Counted from the stretch's first letter, positions 11,733-21,458 are shown. The stretch: DNA of 64,000 bases from Streptomyces sp. 11x1 (GCF_032598905.1 NZ_CP122458.1:8829001-8893000), one strand, 5' to 3'. A program made the numbers and translations. Notes: a model not told the origin generated them from the sequence alone.

Positions 11733-13112
11733 TCACATCTCGAACGACTCGTGGTGGATACGCCGGGTAGGAACACCCGCGCCGCGCAGGGCCTCGTAGA
11801 CGCCCTGGGCGAAACCGGGCGGCCCGCACAGGAACACGTCGTGGCTCTCGATGTCCGGGATCTTGCGGCGCAGCGAGTCAGGGGAGATGTCAGGGCGCTC
11901 GCCGTCGGGGCTGTTCACCGCGTACATCAGCCGGGCGCCGCGCTCCTCGGCGATCAGCGCCAGCTCGTCCCACAGGGCCAGGTCCTGGGTGGTGTTGGCC
12001 CGGTAGAGCAGGGTCAGGTCACCGGCCGCGCCGGGCAGTGTCTCGAACAGGGCCCGCATCGGCGTGATGCCCACACCGCCGGCCACCAGCAGCACCTTGC
12101 CCCGGCTGCGCTTGCCGGCCGTCAGCGCCCCGTACGGGCCCTCGGCCCACACCCGGGTGCCGGGCTCCAGGTCGCGCAGGGCCGAGCTGTGGTCGCCGAT
12201 CGCCTTGACCGTGATCCGCAGCATGTTGGGACGGGGCGCCGCCGACAGCGAGTACGGGTGGGAGCTGAACCGCATGCCGGGGGCGAGGAACCGCCAGCGG
12301 AAGAACTGCCCGGCCTCCGCGCCCATCCGGTGCAGCTTGCGCCCGCTCATCAGCACGGAGACGATGCCGGGCGACTCCTCGATGACCGCCTCGACCCGCA
12401 GCCGGTGCCGCATGTTGAGCCGGATCGGCGTGATGATCCGGTACCACAGCACCAGCGCGGTCACCGACCCGTACAGCGCGTACCAACCGGTCTTCGCGGC
12501 GGGTGTGACGGCGAACTCGTTGCCGGTGGAGATCTGGTGCCAGAACGTCAGGAACGTGGCCGCGTAGGTCAGCAGGTGCGTGTGGTACCAGAAGTCGTAC
12601 GGGATCCGCTTGCGCACCGGGCCGATCGACACCAGCCCGATGAGCACCAGCAGACCGGTGCCGATGGCGGCCTTGCCCATGTCGGGCAGCTGGTTGATGG
12701 AATCGATGGTCTGCTGCAGGATCGCGGTGTGGGTGAGACCGGCCTGCAGCGCGTACCCGTACATCGTCAGGACGACGTGCGCGACGACCAGGCAGAGCGT
12801 GTAGCGGCCGGTCATCGCGTGCCAGCGGGCGACCCGGTCGGAGCCCACCCGGCGTTCCAGCGCGGGCACCCGGGCCATCTGGAGCACCACCAGGGCCATC
12901 ATGTAGCCGCCGAGCAGACCGGTGATCCGCCCGGCGTTGACCATCTTGCTGCCCTGGTCCGCGATGGAGGGCGTGTTGTCCCACCACAGCCACACCACCG
13001 CGGCCACGCCCGCATAGAAAACGATCAGCAGCGGGACGGCGGGGGAGCGGCGAGGTCGGATGCGGCGCATCGTCTGGCGGCGCGCGGCGCGACCTCCGGC
13101 GATCGTGGACAC
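11733..13112 (-). CDS. Ferric-reductase-like transmembrane flavocytochrome (NAD(P)H oxidoreductase)
   Basis: Predicted to move electrons from cytoplasmic NAD(P)H via FAD and haem across the membrane. Residues about 15-220 form six or so helices with candidate haem histidines in RWHAMTGRY, VVAHVVL, YHTHLLTY and FWHQIS. The FAD-binding domain carries HPYSLSAAP and the NAD(P)-binding domain VAGGVGITPM and LCGPPGF. 459 residues. GTG 13112 is chosen for the GGAGG site 4 bases upstream. First gene of the cassette with the triple-FMN protein and apbE (156 bases to the next gene). Confidence 0.88.
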   Translation of the reverse strand: MSTIAGGRAARRQTMRRIRPRRSPAVPLLIVFYAGVAAVVWLWWDNTPSIADQGSKMVNAGRITGLLGGYMMALVVLQMARVPALERRVGSDRVARWHAMTGRYTLCLVVAHVVLTMYGYALQAGLTHTAILQQTIDSINQLPDMGKAAIGTGLLVLIGLVSIGPVRKRIPYDFWYHTHLLTYAATFLTFWHQISTGNEFAVTPAAKTGWYALYGSVTALVLWYRIITPIRLNMRHRLRVEAVIEESPGIVSVLMSGRKLHRMGAEAGQFFRWRFLAPGMRFSSHPYSLSAAPRPNMLRITVKAIGDHSSALRDLEPGTRVWAEGPYGALTAGKRSRGKVLLVAGGVGITPMRALFETLPGAAGDLTLLYRANTTQDLALWDELALIAEERGARLMYAVNSPDGERPDISPDSLRRKIPDIESHDVFLCGPPGFAQGVYEALRGAGVPTRRIHHESFEM

Positions 13113-13169
13113 GGTTCCTCCGTGGTGGGCTGGACCCTTGGCCCACACGTACGTGCAGCGAGTGCCGTG

Positions 13170-13187
13170 TGTTCAACCGTGTGAACA
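13170..13187. promoter_or_regulatory. Inverted repeat TGTTCA-N6-TGAACA, candidate operator
   Basis: A perfect 6-bp inverted repeat with a 6-base spacer, 58 bases before the flavocytochrome start, in the 126-base gap after the PPOX gene. Size and position suit a dimeric repressor or activator of the flavin cassette. No regulator gene is adjacent. Confidence 0.45.
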
Positions 13188-13238
13188 ACTGCCTCGCGGA
13201 ACGATCGCCACCGGAGGGCGCGCCCGCCTCCCCTGCCG

Positions 13239-13826
13239 TCAGACGGCGGACGGCGGCAGCGGCAGGGGCAGCCCCGGCAGGCCGTCCATGCTGGTCGCGA
13301 TGTGTTCCTTGGAGCCGAAGTAGGCACTGAGCGACTCGTCGTCCTCGCGGGCGAAGCGCCGCCCGTGCAGGTCGCGTTCGTCCTCGTACGCCATGAACGG
13401 CACCGCGTAGCCGCAGCTGTCGCGTATGTGCTCGGCGCGGACCACGATGATCGCGCGCAGACCGTGCGGGGTCGGGTCGATGTCGGGGAAGCGGGCGAGG
13501 AGCTCGGCGAAGCGTGGGTCGTCGCGGAAGACGGCCTCGCCCGTGCCGTGCACACGCACGATGCTGGGCGGGCCCTGGAAGGCGCACCACATCAAGGTGA
13601 TCCGGCCGTTCTCGCGCAGGTGCGCGATCGTCTCCGCGTGGGAGCCGGCGAAGTCCAGGTAGGCGACGGTCCGTTCGTCGAGGATGACGAACGAGCCCTT
13701 CAGGCCCTTGGGGGAGAGATTGATCGTGCCGTCGGCGGACAGGGGCGCCGTGGCGGTGAAGAACAGCGGCTGTGCCTCGATGAACGTCCGCAGACGGCCG
13801 TCGATGCGCTCATAGGTCTTTCCCAT
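13239..13826 (-). CDS. Pyridoxamine 5'-phosphate oxidase (PPOX) family flavoprotein
   Basis: Split beta-barrel protein that probably binds FMN or F420. The N-terminal half reads FFTATAPLSADGTINLSPKG and VAYLDFAGSHAETIAHL, both typical of the putative-PPOX family; the residues contacting the flavin phosphate in true PdxH are not all present, so pyridoxal phosphate synthesis is not claimed. 195 residues. The start ATG 13826 lacks a ribosome-binding site and lies 8 bases from a good -10 element, suggesting a leaderless mRNA. Confidence 0.8.
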   Translation of the reverse strand: MGKTYERIDGRLRTFIEAQPLFFTATAPLSADGTINLSPKGLKGSFVILDERTVAYLDFAGSHAETIAHLRENGRITLMWCAFQGPPSIVRVHGTGEAVFRDDPRFAELLARFPDIDPTPHGLRAIIVVRAEHIRDSCGYAVPFMAYEDERDLHGRRFAREDDESLSAYFGSKEHIATSMDGLPGLPLPLPPSAV

Positions 13827-13867
13827 GTCTAACGATTATCGACGGAAAAGTTTTGCCTGTCTAATGA
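13826..13867 (-). promoter_or_regulatory. Promoter of the PPOX gene with repeated TGTCTAA motif
   Basis: On the minus strand GATAAT (13835-13840) is a good -10 box ending 8 bases before the ATG. The 10-mers TGTCTAACGA (13826-13835) and TGTCTAATGA (13858-13867) are direct repeats 32 bp apart flanking the promoter, a plausible operator pair. Confidence 0.45.
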
Positions 13868-13887
13868 ATTGGGGCCTGGAACACGGA

Positions 13888-13922
13888 TTCCGGGTGGGCC
13901 TCCCAAGGAGATCCACCCGGAA
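13888..13922 (-). terminator. Hairpin, 10-bp stem
   Basis: Arms TTCCGGGTGG (13888-13897) and CCACCCGGAA (13913-13922), downstream of the minus-strand repeat-protein gene. Possibly the second of two tandem terminators. The rest of 13970-14121 holds nothing recognisable. Confidence 0.6.
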
Positions 13923-13932
13923 CCAGGGTCTT

Positions 13933-13969
13933 CCGTGTCCGCCCCGGCCGGCGCGCGGGGCGGACACGG
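13933..13969 (-). terminator. Hairpin, 13-bp perfect stem
   Basis: Arms CCGTGTCCGCCCC (13933-13945) and GGGGCGGACACGG (13957-13969). Strong GC-rich terminator, first reached by transcription leaving the repeat-protein gene at 14122. Confidence 0.7.
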
Positions 13970-14121
13970 CCCCTGTCGCCCACGAGGGGCGCAGGAGGTC
14001 ACTCGCCGAGTGAGGGGGCCGTCGCGGACGGCTCATCGCGACCGGCCCCTCGGCTCGGACCCCCTCGTGCGACCGGCGGAGCTCCGGCCCGCCGACGCGG
14101 CGGACCGCCCGCTCGTCCGGA

Positions 14122-15366
14122 CTACTGGTTGAGCTGGCAGGGTGCGAGCGCCTCCAGGCCCTCCGGCTTGGCGGCGGCGCGGCCGATGGCGGTCTCGATG
14201 CGGTTGAGCGTCGCGATGCGCTTGTCCTCGAGCGGGCCGAGGATGGCGTTGTTGACGAAGTTCGGGCCGCCCTGGCCGACGGTGTCGATGAGGCGCTGGT
14301 TGGCTTCCTGGATCTGGGTGTCGAGGAGGGCGAGGTTGCGGTCGACCTCGGCCTGTGCGGAGGCGGGGATGGCCGGGAGTTCGCCCTCGACCTCGGGGCA
14401 GGTGATGGTGCCGGCGGCACCCGCGTTGCCCGTGTCCTCGCCTGCGCCCGCCTCGGCACCCGCACCGGCCTCGGCTCCGGCTTCCTCGCCCGCACCGGCC
14501 TCCTCACCGGCGCCTGCGGCACCGCCCTGGTTCAGCTGGCAGGGTGCGAGCGCCTCCAGGCCCTCGGGCTTGGCGGCGGCGCGGCCGATGGCGGTCTCGA
14601 TGCGGTTCAGTGTGGCGATGCGCTTGTCCTCGAGCGGGCCGAGGATGGCGTTGTTGACGAAGTTCGGGCCGCCCTGGCCGACGGTGTCGATGAGGCGCTG
14701 GTTGGCTTCCTGGATCTGGGTGTCGAGGAGGGCGAGGTTGCGGTCGACCTCGGCCTGTGCGGAGGCGGGGATGGCCGGGAGTTCGCCCTCGACCTCGGGG
14801 CAGGTGATGGTGCCGGCGGCACCCGCGTTGCCCGTGTCCTCGCCTGCGCCCGCCTCGGCACCCGCACCGGCCTCGGCTCCGGCTTCCTCGCCCGCACCGG
14901 CCTCCTCACCGGCGCCTGCGGCACCGCCCTGGTTCAGCTGGCAGGGTGCGAGCGCCTCCAGGCCCTCGGGCTTGGCGGCGGCGCGGCCGATGGCGGTCTC
15001 GATGCGGTTGAGCGTGGCGATGCGCTTGTCCTCGAGCGGGCCGAGGATGGCGTTGTTGACGAAGTTCGGGCCGCCCTGGCCGACGGTGTCGATGAGGCGC
15101 TGGTTGGCTTCCTGGATCTGGGTGTCGAGGAGGGCGAGGTTGCGGTCGACCTCGGCCTGCGCGGAGGCGGGGATCGCCGGGAGGCTGCCTGCGACGGCCG
15201 GGCAGGTGATGGTGCCGGGCGAGGCGTTCCCCGCGGCGTCCTCGTTGTTGGCACCCTCGCCGGCGAGGGCGGAACCCGCGATGACCGCTCCGGAGAGCAC
15301 GACCGCGGTGGCGCCGCCGATGATCCCTACGCGACGCTTGTTGTACTTCGGAAGAGCCCTGGACAT
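14122..15366 (-). CDS. Secreted protein of three near-identical 134-residue repeats, function unknown
   Basis: Not recognised as a known family. Residues about 10-36 form a signal peptide (basic start, hydrophobic core GGATAVVLSGAVIAG, Ala-x-Ala end). Then come three units, each a helical domain of about 90 residues containing SAQAEVDRNLALL and NRIETAIGR and ending PCQLNQ; the three copies of that domain are almost identical. Each unit has two cysteines, one in TCP near its start and one in PCQ at its end, suggesting an intradomain disulfide. Units are joined by Gly/Ala/Glu linkers. ATG 15366 has a GAGG site. The promoter region to 15503 shows no known operator. Alternatives: cell-wall structural protein or secreted binding protein. 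Confidence 0.75.
   Translation of the reverse strand: MSRALPKYNKRRVGIIGGATAVVLSGAVIAGSALAGEGANNEDAAGNASPGTITCPAVAGSLPAIPASAQAEVDRNLALLDTQIQEANQRLIDTVGQGGPNFVNNAILGPLEDKRIATLNRIETAIGRAAAKPEGLEALAPCQLNQGGAAGAGEEAGAGEEAGAEAGAGAEAGAGEDTGNAGAAGTITCPEVEGELPAIPASAQAEVDRNLALLDTQIQEANQRLIDTVGQGGPNFVNNAILGPLEDKRIATLNRIETAIGRAAAKPEGLEALAPCQLNQGGAAGAGEEAGAGEEAGAEAGAGAEAGAGEDTGNAGAAGTITCPEVEGELPAIPASAQAEVDRNLALLDTQIQEANQRLIDTVGQGGPNFVNNAILGPLEDKRIATLNRIETAIGRAAAKPEGLEALAPCQLNQ
14127..15205 (-). repeat. Tandem 402-bp repeat inside the secreted-protein gene
   Basis: Equivalent positions are 14127, 14529 and 14931, exactly 402 bp (134 codons) apart. Units 1 and 2 (plus-strand order) are nearly identical base for base, including the low-complexity linker; the third lacks the linker. 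A recent in-frame duplication is the simplest explanation, and copy number may vary between strains. Confidence 0.9.
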
Positions 15367-15497
15367 GCGGATGCCTCACTCGGGTCGGGTGTGTTCGGTG
15401 TTTACGAACGCGGCGCCTGCGTCCGGTGTGAGTTACGTGAAAGCGGTTTCGTTTGTTCAAAGGTTTCTCGGCGTCTCTTGGACTTCTCTCAGATTGA

Positions 15498-17000
<1,503 letters not shown>

Positions 17001-17049
17001 GACGACGCGCCCCGTAAGGGCCGCCGGGGAGTGTTGGGCTGAGGAGGAG

Positions 17050-17090
17050 CGCCCCGTAAGGGGCGCGAGGAACTGCGCGAGAACCCCCAC
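17050..17090 (+). terminator. Repeat A copy with hairpin after argH
   Basis: GCGCCCC-GTAA-GGGGCGC (17050-17067) forms a 7-bp GC hairpin, followed by the repeat A core in reverse (GGAACTGCGCGAG). A partial copy of the hairpin sits at 17006. The 17001-17334 gap holds only repeats A and B and no gene. Confidence 0.65.
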
Positions 17091-17173
17091 CGAACCCGCA
17101 CCCATCCACTAACCCACTCACCCCCTCACCCCGAGCGGAGCGCGATGGGGGGGCGAAGGGGCGCAGCCCCTGG

Positions 17174-17220
17174 GTGGGGGCACCTCCCGCTCGAGCGAAG
17201 CCAAGAGTGGGGGAGGGACG
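17174..17220. repeat. Dispersed repeat B, copy 2 (hairpin core only)
   Basis: Contains GGGGGCACCTCCCGC, TCGAGCGAAGCC and AGTGGGGGAGGG as in copy 1, but without the left arm found at 9536. Between argH and the aldo/keto reductase. Confidence 0.7.
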
Positions 17221-17334
17221 GGTAGGGGCGGCGGGGGCGAAAAACCACCGAAAGCCCCCGCACCGCACCACGAAGGTCATCACGGGTTACGTTTGCTCAG
17301 GAACCGCATGGAGCCGACCCGAACGGAGCCCGCG

Positions 17335-18306
17335 ATGCCCTTCGCCCGACTGGCCGCAGCCACCACCCCCACCTGCCACATCGGTTTCGGCCTCGCCGCA
17401 GTCGCCCGCCCCGGCTACATCAACCTCGGCCGCGACGCCGACCTCGGAGAGACCCGCACCGTCGAGGCCCTCCGCACCCGCACCCACGAACTTCTCGACG
17501 CCGCCTACGCCCAGGGCGTCCGCTACTTCGACGCGGCCCGCTCCTACGGCCTCTCCGAGAAGTTCCTCGCGGACTGGCTCCGCACCCGCCCGGGCCTCGA
17601 CGACGTGGTCATCGGCAGCAAGTGGGGCTACACCTACACCGCCGACTGGACCACCGACGCCGAGAAGCACGAGGTCAAGGACCACACCCTCGCGACGTAC
17701 GAGCGCCAGCGCGCCGAGACCGCCGCCCTGCTCGGCGACCGCCTCGACCTCTACCAGATCCACTCGGTGACCCCGGACAGCCCGGCCCTCACCGACAAGG
17801 AGCTTCACGCCAAACTGGCGGAGGCCGCCGCCGAGGGCGTCACCATCGGCTTCTCCACCAGCGGCCCGGCACAGGCGGACGCCATCCGCTCCGCCCTCAC
17901 CGTGACCGTCGACGGCGAACCCCTCTTCCGTACCGTCCAGTCGACGTACAACGCGCTGGAGACCTCCGCCGCCCCCGCCCTCGCCGAGGCGCACGATGCC
18001 GGTCTGACCGTGATCGTCAAGGAGGGCATGGCCAACGGCCGACTGGCCGGTCCGCACGCCCCGGACGCCCTCAAGGCCGTCGCCGAGCGGACGGGCCTCG
18101 GCTGCGACGCGGTCGCCCTGGCGGTGGTCCTGCGGCAGCCGTGGGCCGGAGTCGTCCTCTCCGGCGCCGCCACCACCAACCAGCTCGCCTCCAATCTCCA
18201 CGCGGCGGTAGTCGACCTCGACGACGACCAGCTGACCCGCCTCACGGACCTCGCCGAGGACCCGCGGACGTACTGGGAGAAGCGCGGCAGCCTCCCCTGG
18301 CACTGA
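17335..18306 (+). CDS. Aldo/keto reductase
   Basis: NADPH-dependent oxidoreductase of the AKR barrel fold. The catalytic tetrad is visible as D and Y in YFDAARSYG, K in IGSKWGY and H in YQIHS. 323 residues. ATG 17335 is chosen by similarity of the N-terminus to the family start; an in-frame ATG at 17308 with a CAGGA site is an alternative. The substrate cannot be told from sequence. Monocistronic: a repeat-rich gap precedes it and a regulated promoter follows. Confidence 0.88.
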   Translation: MPFARLAAATTPTCHIGFGLAAVARPGYINLGRDADLGETRTVEALRTRTHELLDAAYAQGVRYFDAARSYGLSEKFLADWLRTRPGLDDVVIGSKWGYTYTADWTTDAEKHEVKDHTLATYERQRAETAALLGDRLDLYQIHSVTPDSPALTDKELHAKLAEAAAEGVTIGFSTSGPAQADAIRSALTVTVDGEPLFRTVQSTYNALETSAAPALAEAHDAGLTVIVKEGMANGRLAGPHAPDALKAVAERTGLGCDAVALAVVLRQPWAGVVLSGAATTNQLASNLHAAVVDLDDDQLTRLTDLAEDPRTYWEKRGSLPWH

Positions 18307-18351
18307 CCACGGCCGCTCCGGCGCGGGGAGAACCCTCTGCACCACCCCGGC

Positions 18352-18391
18352 CATGAGACGCTCATGCCCGCTGTGAGACATCAATGTCTCA
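18352..18391 (+). promoter_or_regulatory. Two palindromes, probable TetR autoregulatory operators
   Basis: CATGAG-ACG-CTCATG (18352-18366) and TGAGACAT-CA-ATGTCTCA (18374-18391) are perfect inverted repeats sharing the TGAGAC half-site. A further half-site TTGTCTCATGG runs into the regulator's start at 18411. This arrangement fits autorepression by the adjacent TetR protein. Confidence 0.65.
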
Positions 18392-18410
18392 TATGGGCTA
18401 TGGTTGTCTC

Positions 18411-18977
18411 ATGGCCGTCGATCGTGAACACGTGCTGCGCAGCGCAGCCGCCCTGCTGACCCGCAAGTCCACCGCGACCATGGACGAGGTGGCCAAGGCC
18501 GCCGGGATCAGCCGAGCCACGCTGCACCGCCACTTCGCCGGACGCGACGCGCTCGTACGGGCGCTGGAGGCGCTCGGCATCGAGGAGTGCGAGGCCGCGC
18601 TGGACGCGGCGCGCCTCGACGAGGGCCCGGCGCGCGACGCCGTACGCCGGCTCGTGCGCGAGATCGAACCCGCCGCGGGCCTGCTCGCCTTCCTCTACAC
18701 CGAGAACCAGCTGTTCGAGGGGGAGGGGCAGCACGAGGGCTGGGCCCGGATCGACGACCGTGTCGCGGCCCTCTTCAAACGCGGCCAGGCGGCCGGTGAG
18801 TTCCGCATCGACCTCACACCGGCCTGGCTCACCGAGGCTCTTTACGGCCTGCTGGCCTCCGGCGCCTGGGCGGTCTCCGAAGGGCGCGTGGCCGCCAACG
18901 ACTTCACCTTCATGATCACCGAGCTGCTGCTCGGCGGCGCCCTGCGTCATCCCGAACAACCGAGAGAGGAATCATGA
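18411..18977 (+). CDS. TetR-family transcriptional regulator
   Basis: Repressor expected to control itself and the downstream efflux pump. The N-terminal helix-turn-helix (residues about 22-45) reads TMDEVAKAAGISRATLHRHF. The rest is a helical ligand-binding domain. 188 residues. ATG 18411 is chosen over ATG 18384 because the latter lies inside the palindromic operator; no Shine-Dalgarno sequence precedes 18411, so translation may be leaderless. The stop overlaps the MFS start by ATGA. The ligand is unknown, probably the pump's substrate. Confidence 0.9.
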   Translation: MAVDREHVLRSAAALLTRKSTATMDEVAKAAGISRATLHRHFAGRDALVRALEALGIEECEAALDAARLDEGPARDAVRRLVREIEPAAGLLAFLYTENQLFEGEGQHEGWARIDDRVAALFKRGQAAGEFRIDLTPAWLTEALYGLLASGAWAVSEGRVAANDFTFMITELLLGGALRHPEQPREES

Positions 18978-20497
18978 CCAGCACCCTGCGGCCGGCCCGC
19001 ACCGTCGAGGCGGAGAAGAGGCCGGGCCGCTGGCTCGCGCTCGCCGTCCTGGTGCTCGCCGTGCTGCTGGTGGCCGTCGACGCGACCGTCCTCGGTCTCG
19101 CGACCCCCTACATCAGCGAGGATCTGAAGCCCTCGGGCACCCAACTCCTGTGGATCGGCGACATCTACTCCTTCGTCATCGCGGGCCTGCTCGTCTCGGC
19201 GGGCAGCCTCGGCGACCGCATCGGCCGCAAGAAGCTGCTGCTGATCGGCGCCACGGCGTTCGGCGCGATATCCGTGCTCAACGCCTACGCGACGACGCCC
19301 GAGACGATGATCGTCGCGCGGGCGCTGCTCGGAGTCGCGGGCGCGACGCTGATGCCCGCCACCCTCGCCCTGATCCGCAACCTCTTCCACGACCCGCGTG
19401 AGCGCAGCCTCGCGATCGGCGTCTGGGGCGCCACGGCCTCCGCCGGTACGGCTGTCGGACCGGTCGTCGGCGGTTTTCTGCTCGAACACTTCTGGTGGGG
19501 CTCGGTCTTCCTCATCAACCTGCCCGTGATGGCCGTGCTCGTCCTCGTCGGCATCAAGCTGCTCCCCGAGTCCCGCCACCCGAACCCGGGCCCGTGGGAC
19601 ATGCCCAGCGTCGGCCTGTCGCTGGTCGGCATGATCGGTGTGGTGTACGCGGTGAAGGAGGCCGCCACCCACGGCGTCGACGGCATCGCACTCGCCGCCG
19701 GCCTCCTCGGTCTCGCCGGGCTGTCCTTCTTCGTGCGCCGTCAGCTCACACTGCCGCACCCGCTGCTGGACATGCGCCTGTTCCGCAACCGGGGCTTCTC
19801 CGGGGCCGTCCTCGCCGACCTGCTGACCATCCTCGGCCTTTCCGGGCTGGTCTTCTTCCTCTCCCAGTTCCTGCAACTGGTCCAGGGCCGGGGCCCGTTG
19901 GAGGCGGGTCTCGCCGAGCTTCCGGCGGCGATCGGAGCGGTGGCCGCGGGCCTGGTCGCCGGAGCGGCGGCCCGCCGTTTCTCCGTCCGTTCCGTGGTGG
20001 CGGGGGGCCTCGCCGCCATCGGTCTGGCCCTCGCCCTGCTCACCCTGGCCGACCGAGCCACCGGCTACCCGCTGATCGGCGCCGCCCTGCTGTTCGTCGG
20101 CATCGGCGCCGGCTTCTCCTTCACCGTCACCGCCGACGTCATCCTCTCCAGCGTCCCCAAGGAGCAGGCGGGCTCGGCCTCGGCGGTCTCCGAGACGGCG
20201 TACGAGCTGGGCGCGGCCCTGGGCATCGCGGTCCTGGGCTCGATCGTGACCGGCGTCTACCGCGGCTTCCCGGCGCCCGCGGGTACTCCGGAAGGTGCGC
20301 ACGAGTCATTGGGCGGCGCGGTCGAGGCGGCGGCGGCAATGCCGTCGGACAAGGCCGAGGCCCTGCTGTCCTCCGCGAGGGACTCCTTCGTGGACGGCCT
20401 CACGATCGCGTCGGGCGCGGGCGCGGCGGTCCTCCTGACCACAGCAGTGGCGGCATGGTTCATGCTGCGCAACCAGCACCTGGAGACCCCCGCCTAG
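18974..20497 (+). CDS. MFS drug-type efflux transporter (DHA2, 14 helices)
   Basis: Proton-driven multidrug exporter of the QacA/EmrB/SmvA group. It has about 14 hydrophobic helices, motif A GSLGDRIGRKK after helix 2, and motif C around GTAVGPVVGGF in helix 5. 507 residues, normal. Translationally coupled to the tetR gene upstream, the usual arrangement for inducible efflux. The substrate cannot be predicted. Its last codons (QHLETPA) lie in a 68-bp segment that recurs 110 bp downstream. Confidence 0.9.
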   Translation: MTSTLRPARTVEAEKRPGRWLALAVLVLAVLLVAVDATVLGLATPYISEDLKPSGTQLLWIGDIYSFVIAGLLVSAGSLGDRIGRKKLLLIGATAFGAISVLNAYATTPETMIVARALLGVAGATLMPATLALIRNLFHDPRERSLAIGVWGATASAGTAVGPVVGGFLLEHFWWGSVFLINLPVMAVLVLVGIKLLPESRHPNPGPWDMPSVGLSLVGMIGVVYAVKEAATHGVDGIALAAGLLGLAGLSFFVRRQLTLPHPLLDMRLFRNRGFSGAVLADLLTILGLSGLVFFLSQFLQLVQGRGPLEAGLAELPAAIGAVAAGLVAGAAARRFSVRSVVAGGLAAIGLALALLTLADRATGYPLIGAALLFVGIGAGFSFTVTADVILSSVPKEQAGSASAVSETAYELGAALGIAVLGSIVTGVYRGFPAPAGTPEGAHESLGGAVEAAAAMPSDKAEALLSSARDSFVDGLTIASGAGAAVLLTTAVAAWFMLRNQHLETPA

Positions 20498-20655
20498 CCC
20501 CAGCAGACCCAGGGGTGCGGGGAACGGCGCGAGAAGCCGCCACCGGCCGGCACTCGACAACCGCCCGCAGTTCCCGGCACCCCCAGCACCTGGACGCCCC
20601 CGCCCAGCCCCAGCAGACCCAGGGGCGCGGGGAACTGCGCGACCAGCCCCCACCG
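20473..20655. repeat. 110-bp-spaced direct repeat including the MFS 3' end, with repeat A
   Basis: CCAGCACCTGGA at 20473 and 20583 begins two similar stretches of about 68 bp, both including CCCCAGCAGACCCAGGGG and the repeat A core. The first codes for the transporter's C-terminus; the second is non-coding. Between convergent genes, probably a duplicated terminator region. Nothing else is seen in 20498-20700. Confidence 0.75.
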
Positions 20656-20700
20656 ACCCGCACCGAACCAACGACCGAAGTCCCCGATCCCCAAGCGGAG

Positions 20701-21375
20701 CTAAGCCGCTTCCTTGGCCTTTGACGCGTACATATCCACATACTCCTGCCCCGACAACCGCATGACCTCAGCCATCACCGAGTCGGTCACCGCCCGCAGC
20801 ACATACCGGTCCCGATCCATCCCCTCGTACCGAGAGAACTCCATCGCCTGACCGAACCGCACGGTGACCCGCCCCGGCCGGGGCAACCCCGCCCCGCCCG
20901 GCTGGAGCTTGTCCGTCCCGATCATCGCGAAGGGGACCACCGGCGCCCCGGTCATCAGCGTCAGCCGGGCGATCCCGGTCCGCCCCCGGTACAGCCGACC
21001 GTCGGGCGACCGCGTCCCCTCGGGGTAGATGCCGAACACCTTGCCCTCGTCCAGGATCCGCCGCCCGGTCATCAGGGCGGCGACCCCGCCCCGGCCGCCG
21101 TCGCGGTCGACGGGGATCATGCCGACCCCGGTGAAGAACCAGGCCATCAGTCGGCCCTTGATCCCCTTGCCGGTGACGTACTCGTCCTTGCCGATGAAGA
21201 ACACCTGCCGGTCGCAGACCAGCGGCAGGACCATGGAGTCGATGAAGGTCAGGTGGTTCCCGGCGAGGATCACCGGGCCGTCGCCCGGAATGTGCTCCGC
21301 GCCTTCCACCTGGGGGCGGAACATCAGGCGCATGATCGGTCCGAGCACTGCCTTGATGAGCACGAAGCGGGACAA
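20701..21375 (-). CDS. plsC: 1-acyl-sn-glycerol-3-phosphate acyltransferase (PlsC family)
   Basis: Membrane-associated acyltransferase that makes phosphatidic acid from lysophosphatidic acid. The catalytic motif NHLTFID (NHx4D type) lies near residue 40 and the substrate motif PEGTRSPDG near residue 118. About 224 residues. TTG 21375 is chosen because GGGAGG precedes it by 5 bases; other in-frame starts upstream lack a site. Streptomyces have several paralogues, so the acyl acceptor is inferred from the family. Divergent from glpQ. Confidence 0.82.
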   Translation of the reverse strand: MSRFVLIKAVLGPIMRLMFRPQVEGAEHIPGDGPVILAGNHLTFIDSMVLPLVCDRQVFFIGKDEYVTGKGIKGRLMAWFFTGVGMIPVDRDGGRGGVAALMTGRRILDEGKVFGIYPEGTRSPDGRLYRGRTGIARLTLMTGAPVVPFAMIGTDKLQPGGAGLPRPGRVTVRFGQAMEFSRYEGMDRDRYVLRAVTDSVMAEVMRLSGQEYVDMYASKAKEAA

Positions 21376-21458
21376 CGGGCCCTCCCATGTCAAGCGTTCC
21401 GGTACAAGTCTGTGCAGGTGAGGACGATACTCCCGGCCCACGGGGCGGCGCACGTCGG

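Noticed and set aside
13302-13832. Plus-strand open frame opposite the PPOX gene
   Set aside because: Shadow of a GC-rich gene; the minus-strand product has clear family motifs.
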